From Rehmannia glutinosa (taxonomy: Eukaryota; Streptophyta; Magnoliopsida; Lamiales; Orobanchaceae), in contig CM071935.1 in NCBI GenBank assembly GCA_016081115.2, positions 50,764,680-50,828,679 on the forward strand: DNA of 64,000 bases, in the 5' to 3' direction. Under the pieces are notes generated by a model that was given only the letters and a program-made list of their open reading frames with translations, ran no database searches and was not told the DNA's origin. Shown one piece after another: positions 57,691 through 64,000 of this stretch. Positions within the stretch are counted from its first letter, which is position 1. Each line of letters begins with the position of its first letter. Both the position numbers and the translations under genes were made by a program.

Positions 57691-58839
57691 AGGGAGAGGG
57701 TTATATGAGACCACTTCATAAGGTAAGTCCATAGGGACCAATCCTAGCCATATATCTAATTTTTTCAAGAGCTGCGATTTAAGAGGCAAAATTACAAATT
57801 ACAAGCTAGTTAATTAAACATAGGGGTAAATTAGCCATCCCCTCAAAGCAATATTCATGGAATTCACGTATTCATGGGATTCATGCAATCCTTCCAAATC
57901 TCAAAACAAAATCACGTAACTATACTCCTCCTTCTTCTTCCTCCTTCTTCAATGCACTACTGTGAGAAATTCTTCATCTTTCTTCTTCAACGCATTACCA
58001 GGGGCTGAAAAAAGTTGCAAACAATTCGCCATAGTTGCTAAAACTTGGCTACAGTTCGAATGTTGCTTATGAAGATGTAATTTGTTGCTTGTATAGATGT
58101 GTCATGGTGCTTTTAGATATATTAACTACATAAGCAAGTCATGAGCAAGAAATTCATACTACATAAGCAATAAATCTATACTACATAAGCAACGAATATA
58201 TACTACGTATGCACCACGAATACATTAACTACATAAGCAAGTCATAAGCAACAACCCCATATTACATAAGCAACAAGCCTATACTACACAAGCAACAAAT
58301 ATACACTATGTATGCACCGCAATTGCATTAACTACATAAGCAAGTCATAAGCAACAAACTCATACTACATAAGCAACAAGTCTATACTACATAAGCAACG
58401 AATATACACTATGTATGCACGACAAATACATTAACTACATAAACAAGTCATAAGCAACAAACTCATACTACATAAGCAATAAGCCTATACTACATAAGCA
58501 ACGAATATACATTACACATGCATCACAGATACATTAACTGCATAACCAAGTCATAAGCAACAATCCTATACTACATAAGCAACAGAGAAATTTTTTTGAA
58601 ACTGAAACGCTGGAGAGAGAGTGTGCGTGAAAAGTGGGTGAAATCACGTGAAAGAGGGAATGAAATCTTAATAACTGATTCTAAAGTGCCAAATTACCAC
58701 CCTACCCTTTTTAATTGCTGAAACAAAAAAATAAACATAAAAAAACCCTAAAAATTTGGACCACCCAAAATTGTTGATCTATGGTTAGGATGTGTCCCCA
58801 TGGACTCACCCCAAGTAGGAGGACCTATTTGATCCATAT

Positions 58840-58842
<3 letters not shown>
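57691..58842. mobile_element. (TA)n-flanked TIR element with minisatellite core, copy 1
   Basis: The element is bounded by (TA)n tracts (57672-57690 and from 58843). Its ends form imperfect inverted repeats of about 65 bp sharing GTCCAT.GGGAC..ATCCTA and CCATA. The core has five units of about 103 bp starting near 58121, 58223, 58327, 58430 and 58532, built from ACTACATAAGCAA words. No ORF is present. It matches 60396-61561 over its length. I read it as a non-autonomous DNA transposon that inserts in TA microsatellites; the superfamily is not clear. Confidence 0.7.
58121..58590. repeat. 103-bp minisatellite in copy 1
   Basis: Each unit starts ATTAACTACATAAGCAAGTC and includes three further TACTACATAAGCAA-type words. 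The spacing between unit starts is 102, 104, 103 and 102 bp. There are no unique spacers, so this is a tandem satellite and not a CRISPR array. Confidence 0.8.
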
Positions 58843-58873
<31 letters not shown>

Positions 58874-59084
58874 TATTAAATCAAATGAGACCAGATAATT
58901 AGAGTGAGACAGTGTGGACTAATCCTAGCCACAAATCTATAATTTTAGATGATTGGAATTTATCCAAATTAATAATCATTTTTTATTTATTTTAAACTTA
59001 AAATAGGAAGCATTGTAATTACACAATTACATAATATCATTAAATTTGGTAACTGATTTGAGCACTGTTTTTTCAGGCGGTGGT

Positions 59085-59180
59085 GGACGGCGGAACTTGG
59101 GCGGAGAGAATGGAGAGGCATAGCATGGGGTAGAGGGTGGATTTGCAGGCGGTGGTGGACGGTGGAAGTTGCGCGGAGAA
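59085..59180. repeat. short tandem duplication next to the Dof fragment
   Basis: The word GGCGGTGGTGGACGG occurs at about 59077 and again at about 59149, each followed by GGAA.TTG.GCGGAGA. This is a duplication of roughly 70-75 bp inside the captured, GC-richer segment. Confidence 0.6.
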
Positions 59181-59287
59181 TGGCGGAGCTAATGGGCGGT
59201 GTTGTTTTTTCAATTTCCCCTGTTTTAAATCGGAACAATCCGACAATTGGGAGAAGAGATCGATCTCGGGTACGGAACAGGAAGGTT

Positions 59288-59545
59288 TTAATCAGAGCTG
59301 GTAGTAATTCCACTGGTGGTAATGGATTTGCCACGTCTGCTTTTCCGACAATCACCGCCGATCGGGACGTTGCGAAGCGAACCCCCTTTAGTCCAATACC
59401 TTCTGCAACCTTTGCAAAAGTATCTGCTGGTGGGATAAGGGTATATGCGCGTTGAGGTAATTGTCGGAGCTTGTGACCGAACCGACAATGGAAGATGTTT
59501 ATTCGCCGGTTCAATAGGAGGAACAACAGGAGAAGCCCAATGTGT
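59288..59545 (-). pseudogene. Dof zinc-finger domain fragment
   Basis: The minus-strand frame encodes RYFCKGCRRYWTKGGSLRNV followed by PIGGDCRKSRR, the second half of the Dof DNA-binding domain that recognises AAAG sites in plant promoters. The second Cys pair (C-K-G-C, near 59405-59416) is intact. The first CPRC is replaced by APTI, and several residues between the pairs are missing, so the finger cannot bind zinc normally. The frame is open upstream to about 59545 and ends at TAA near 59288. There is no start context or intact gene structure. It is a captured fragment, not a functional gene. Confidence 0.85.
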
Positions 59546-60357
59546 TTCCCTTTTTTTTCGTTTGGACTAATATTGGGTTTTTCGATGTATACTTATATGT
59601 ATTTTACTGTGTAATTAGTTAATATTTGATGTATGTATTTATATGTATTTTGATGCTTATTAGGGAGATTTATTTGTATATTTATATGTTTTTCGATGTA
59701 TACTTAGATGTGTTTTGCTGTATAAGTAGTTAATTTTTGATGTATGTATTTATGTTGTTGTATACTTATATGTGTTTTGATGTATACTTATATTTTTGTT
59801 TGACAATTGTAATATGCAGTACAAATATGTTAAATATACATCATAATAGTGTTAAATATACAATAAATATATGTTAAATATACAGTACAATAATGAGCGT
59901 GATTTTCTATCTCTATAATTGATTTTACTTAATCCACGGTCCCCACATGTTAATGAGCGTGATTCTCTCTCTCTCCATAACTGGTTCCTTGATTCACGGT
60001 CCCCACATGTTTTTGTTTGACCATTTTAATATGCAGTAAAATTATGTTAAAACATACAGTAAAATAGTATTAAGTGTACATTATACTACATGGCAGAGCA
60101 CATGCGTAATTTTCTATCTCCAGTGCGATTTTCTCGCGATTTTTCTCTCTCCCCACATGATTTTCTCTCTCCTAATAACTGATTCCATATTTGGATGGTC
60201 CCCCACATTTTGTTTTGACAATTATACCCTAATTTTGTCTTATTAAATATTTAATGTAATTTTAACCGCTATTTATCTTAGCCATTGATATAGATAAGGG
60301 AGGGTTGAGATGAGTCCACATAGTCTCACTATAATATATGGACTCATTGTAACCTCC

Positions 60358-60395
<38 letters not shown>

Positions 60396-60399
<4 letters not shown>

Positions 60400-61561
60400 A
60401 GAGGGTTATGTGAGACCATCTCATAGAGTGAGTCCATAGGGACCAATCCTAGCCATATATCTAATTTTTTCAAGGGTTGCGATTTAAGAGGCAAAATTAC
60501 AAATTACAAGCTTGTTAATTAAACACAGGGGTAAATTAGCCATCCTCTCAAATCAATATTCATGGGATTCACGGTATTCATGGGATTCACGCAATCCTTC
60601 CAAATCTCAAAACAAAATCACATAACAAACCCTCGCTTCTTCTTCAACATACTACTATGAAAAATCATTCATCTTTCTTATGAAGATGTAATTTGTTGCT
60701 TATATAGATGTGTCATGGTGCTTTTAGATATATTAACTATATAAGCAAGTCATTAGCAACAAATCCATACTACATAAGCAACAAGTCTATACTACATAAG
60801 CAACGAATATACACTATGTATGCACTACAGATATATTAACTACATAAGCAAGTCATAAGCAACAACCCCATATTACATAAGCAGCAAGCCTATACTACAT
60901 AAGCAACGAATATACACAACGTATGCACCACAATTACATTAACTACATAAGTAAGTCATAAGAAACAAACCCATACTACATAAGCAACAAGTCTATACTA
61001 CATAAGCAATGAATATACACTACAAATGCACCACATATACATTAACTACATAAGCAACAAACTCATACTACACAAGCAACGAATATACACTACATATGCA
61101 ACACAAATATATTAACTATATAAGCAAGTAATAAGCAATAACCCTATACTACATAAGCAACAAATATACACTACATATGCAATACAAATATGATTAAATT
61201 ACACATGCAATATGGTTATACTACACATGCAATATGATTATATTACATAAGCGATTAACAATAGAATACCTTTGGAGATAAAAAAAAAAAAAAGTGAACA
61301 TGAGGGATATGGGTTACTCAATAACTGAAACCACGTGCCGCGTGAAAGGAGGAAACAAATTGAACGTGATTGAGATCTCATCAAATCTCAATAACTGATT
61401 CTATATTATAAAATGACCACCCTACCCTTTTTAGTTGTTGAAACAAAAAAATAAATATAAAACCCCCTAAAAATCTGGACCAGCCAAAAATATTAATCTA
61501 TGGTTAGGATTGGGTCCTATGGACTCACCCCAAATGGGAGGACCTATTTGATCCATATCCT
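60396..61561. mobile_element. (TA)n-flanked TIR element with minisatellite core, copy 2
   Basis: This second copy of the 57691-58842 element begins AGGGAGAGGGTTATGTGAG and ends GATCCATATCCT between (TA)n tracts of 60361-60395 and 61562-61589. The minisatellite units start near 60732, 60835, 60938, 61040 and 61110, the last being shortened. A poly-A run and different subterminal sequence distinguish it from copy 1. There is no ORF. Confidence 0.72.
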
Positions 61562-61732
61562 ATATATATATATATATATATATATATAACAAGTCACTTA
61601 TAAATAGTAATCAGAAATCTTTCCCGCCTAAAATACCATTCTAAAATTAGTAAAATATAATTATAATTTTGGTAATTATACTAATTCTGGAAAATCTATA
61701 TGTATATATAATAATTTGAGTAGGTCTCTTAT

Positions 61733-62318
61733 AGAACCGTCTTAAGGATCCTATTCCGTAAGACGAATCCTACAGCCTACCCGCCTACCCACCCACATGT
61801 TATTTAAAAAAAAAACTTGCTTCGGTGCACTAGGTTGGATTCGAACCCGCGTCTATACAAGCGCAAGATGGTATTCTACCACTACACCACTAGTGCTTGT
61901 TGTGCAATTTTAGTATAACCATGTATATAACGCCATTCATAAATATGTCTGGTAAATTAAAAAAAATTAAAAACACCTCTAAATGCAGAGGCTAAGAATC
62001 GAACCCAGGTCTATTAAAAAACATCATACTTTATCTCAATAAATGGATACTTATAAAAGTGTTACTATAACTACATCATATTTATTTTTTATTTTTCCGC
62101 TTTTTTGTTCATAGTTTGTAACTGTATTAAGAAATCTAAAACGTTATTTCAAAAAACGGATACTTTTACATATAAAAGTGTTACTTTAACTATATCATAT
62201 TTTATTTATTTTTTGTTTTTCCTTCTTTCCTTCATGCCTAATTTGTGACTATATTAAAAAAATATGATAATTTATCTCAAAAAATAGATATTTTAACGTA
62301 TAAAAGTGTTACTTTAAC

Positions 62319-62359
<41 letters not shown>

Positions 62360-62867
62360 AATATATTGATAATTTGTGACTATATTAAAATATATGTTAC
62401 TTTATCTCAAAAAACAAATACTTTTATTTATAAAAGTATTACTTTAACTCTATCATATTTATTATTCATATTTCATTGTATTGAATTCATAATATGTGAC
62501 TATATTAAAAAAAAAACTAATACTTTATTTCAAAAAACAGATATTTTTACTCTTAAAACATGATATTTTGTCTCAAAAAATATAATTTTTTACTCATAAA
62601 AGTGTTATTTTAACTCTGATATACTTATATTTCCTTCAATGTATCATAATATGTGGCTATATTAAAAAATATGATACTTTATCTAAAATAACTGATATTT
62701 TTTCTCATAAAACTGTTAATTCAACTGGGGAAGAAAAACAGAAAAACAGAAGAAAAAAAAACGAAAAAAAAAAGCTAGCAGGTGGCTTTGACCCGCGGAC
62801 CTGGTCAACAGGATCCTCGGGTCAGTTGGATCCGTCTTACGGATTGAGACCCGTAAGACGGTCCTAC
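61733..62867. mobile_element. TIR element with hairpin ends and internal tandem repeats
   Basis: The ends are inverted copies of about 40 bp (61733-61770 and 62828-62867), each containing CCGTCTTA and CCGTAAGACG, which can fold as a hairpin. Inside, units of roughly 105-130 bp with CTTTATCTCAAAAAA and TAAAAGTGTTACTTTAACT recur near 62025, 62140, 62265, 62397, 62518 and 62667. A (TA)n tract is at 62321-62356. It also contains a tRNA-Gly-like pseudogene at 61826-61896. No transposase is seen. Confidence 0.55.
61826..61896 (-). pseudogene. tRNA-Gly-like pseudogene
   Basis: On the minus strand the 71-base sequence starts GCACTAGTGGTGTAGTGGTA, very close to plant tRNA-Gly, and ends with a perfect 7-bp acceptor complement CTAGTGC plus A. 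The B box GGTTCGAATCC is intact. The anticodon stem pairs poorly, the T stem has two mismatches and the loop reads TTGCGCT, so the anticodon would be GCG instead of GCC. It is a degenerate tRNA-derived sequence, possibly a SINE or MITE part. Confidence 0.7.
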
Positions 62868-62880
62868 ATGAGTTTTTCCC

Positions 62881-63382
62881 TAATAACAAAGCATTATATA
62901 AAAATAAGCCTTCCAAATTTTTGTTTGTACTACATTAATTATTATATTTGTCTTTTTAATTTTTTTTCTAAAATTTAATAACTTTTTTATTTTTGATCTA
63001 TTTTATATGTATAATATATCAAATTAATTGTCTTTTTACGATCATCAAATTGATAAACATATTGCATATATAAAATAAAAAATAAGCATAAAAAATAAAA
63101 ATGTAAGATATATTTACTAAAAATCTTATTTTGAAATGAGCTATATAATAATTATACATTTGGGCTATTGGATATCAATCTGTAAATTCATATATTTGGT
63201 TATTTATGATATATAAGTATAATTGTTATTTGTGCTTAGCACATTTCTTCATGATTATGTAGAATTGTATTTAATTTATGAAATTCAATTAAAAAATATT
63301 TATTTTAATTGAAGAAAATATATCATAATATGTATCCAAATATTATGTATATTATATATATTCGTACAGTAGCATTATATAT
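62881..63382. other. AT-rich intergenic sequence, no gene seen
   Basis: This stretch is strongly AT-rich with no long reading frame, no tRNA-like fold I can recognise and no clear repeat boundary. Confidence 0.5.
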
Positions 63383-64000
63383 TGTGAAGCCCCTGATTTT
63401 CCGAGCGTGTAATTGATCCTTTTATCGTCTATGTATTTTATCGACTATTTTACCACGTCACTTTGACGGGTAAATATTAATAATAAATATATTTTTGTAT
63501 TTAATTTTATTTTTATTTATTACTTGTGATCATAATCATTTAATAATTATATTTCACATTAATGATCACTTGATTGATCATTATTACTATATGTGTATTT
63601 ATTAGTCACCTTAGAATTTTAAGAGACTATTTATTTTAGAGACTTTTATCTTATAGAATTAAGAATTTGATTTAGAATAAGTGATCATGAGACTTATAAG
63701 TGATCAAGGAAATCACTAATTATTTTGGAGATTGATATTATTCATCTATTATCATCAAATTTGGGAAAAAACAAAAAAGAAAATACCACAATTACCCCTA
63801 TAGTGGATGGCCAAGAGGAGTATTTTGGTGTAGAAATATCTTCCAACTCTTGTACATATACACCTTATGTTATTCATCTTGTGTATAATTACACCATTAA
63901 TTCAAACATTATACACATTATCTTATATACCAATTCTGTAATATTAATTTCCCCAACTTATTCCCACTCACCCAACATTCTTTCTTTACCCATCCTTTGC
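63383..64000 (+). repeat. possible 5' part of another LTR, cut by the window end
   Basis: TGTGAAGCCCCTGATTTTCC at 63383 resembles the start of chromovirus LTRs, which often begin TGTRA and continue CCCC-GATTTT. AT-rich sequence follows, with several TGATCA palindromes and then a CCAACTCTTGTACATATACACC region. No second copy lies in the window, so this is only a suggestion. Confidence 0.3.

Larger units (their letters stand above)
58871..60360. mobile_element. (TA)n-flanked TIR element carrying a Dof gene fragment
   Basis: The 1490-bp element lies between two (TA)n tracts. The ends form degenerate inverted repeats that share GTGAGAC, TGTGGACT and ATGAG words; the left end also carries AATCCTAGCCA, as in the neighbouring elements. 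The interior holds a fragment of a Dof transcription factor gene (about 59285-59545, minus strand), then period-115 repeats near 59580-59760 and repeated CCACGGTCCCCACATGT words. Gene-fragment capture of this kind is known for Pack-type elements. Confidence 0.65.

Noticed and set aside
58987..59526. 179-codon minus-strand reading frame
   Set aside because: It overlaps the Dof fragment in a different frame. The Dof motif is in the other frame, so this one is a by-product of GC-rich captured sequence.
58121..61160. Regular repeats that might suggest a CRISPR array
   Set aside because: Units are contiguous with no unique spacers, and the sequence is plant nuclear DNA. It is a minisatellite.
61826..61896. 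Functional tRNA gene
   Set aside because: The anticodon stem and T stem have several mismatches and the anticodon differs from the Gly tRNA it resembles.

Overview
This is plant nuclear DNA, almost certainly a heterochromatic, repeat-dense part of a eudicot chromosome. Nearly all of it is transposable-element sequence, with LTR retrotransposons nested several layers deep. I found no intact host gene, rRNA, functional tRNA or CRISPR array. A link to asterids/Lamiales is only a weak guess, from the look of the extra 3' ORF in the Ty1/copia elements.

Layout. (1) 1-54312 is a tandem pair of Sirevirus-like Ty1/copia elements, copy A (5' part outside the window) and copy B, which share one LTR at 20951-22435. 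Copy A holds a complete Tekay/Del-like Ty3/gypsy element (4833-15380, TSD TGATG) and a solo LTR (about 17770-20276, TSD GTATT). The left LTR of the gypsy element carries a CACTA-like non-autonomous transposon (5973-7527). Copy B holds a third complete Sirevirus-like element, copy C (32566-46448), and a non-autonomous Athila/Tat-like element (46748-52482, TSD GTTGC). (2) 54313-56780 is a minus-strand Tat-lineage gypsy remnant, interrupted in its RNase H by the A-B pair. (3) 56781-62880 is a cluster of non-autonomous DNA transposons: a small hAT-like MITE, three elements bounded by (TA)n tracts (one carrying a Dof zinc-finger gene fragment), and a TIR element containing a tRNA-Gly-like pseudogene. 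(4) 62881-64000 is AT-rich and ends in a possible new LTR.

How the parts work together. Each Sirevirus-like copy has the order LTR, initiator-Met-type PBS, gag, protease, integrase, reverse transcriptase, RNase H, spacer, third ORF, polypurine tract, LTR. The third ORF is long (about 4.7 kb in copy C). In all three copies it is preceded by a TATAAAT box 258-260 bp upstream of its ATG and a TGACG (bZIP-type) motif further upstream, which suggests a transcript of its own. All three copies are broken by stops, frameshifts or deletions. The only long intact retroelement-specific frame is a 307-codon ORF in the Athila/Tat-like element, which lacks pol and would have to move in trans.

Limits: LTR ages, percent identities and family names beyond superfamily or lineage level were judged by eye and not calculated.
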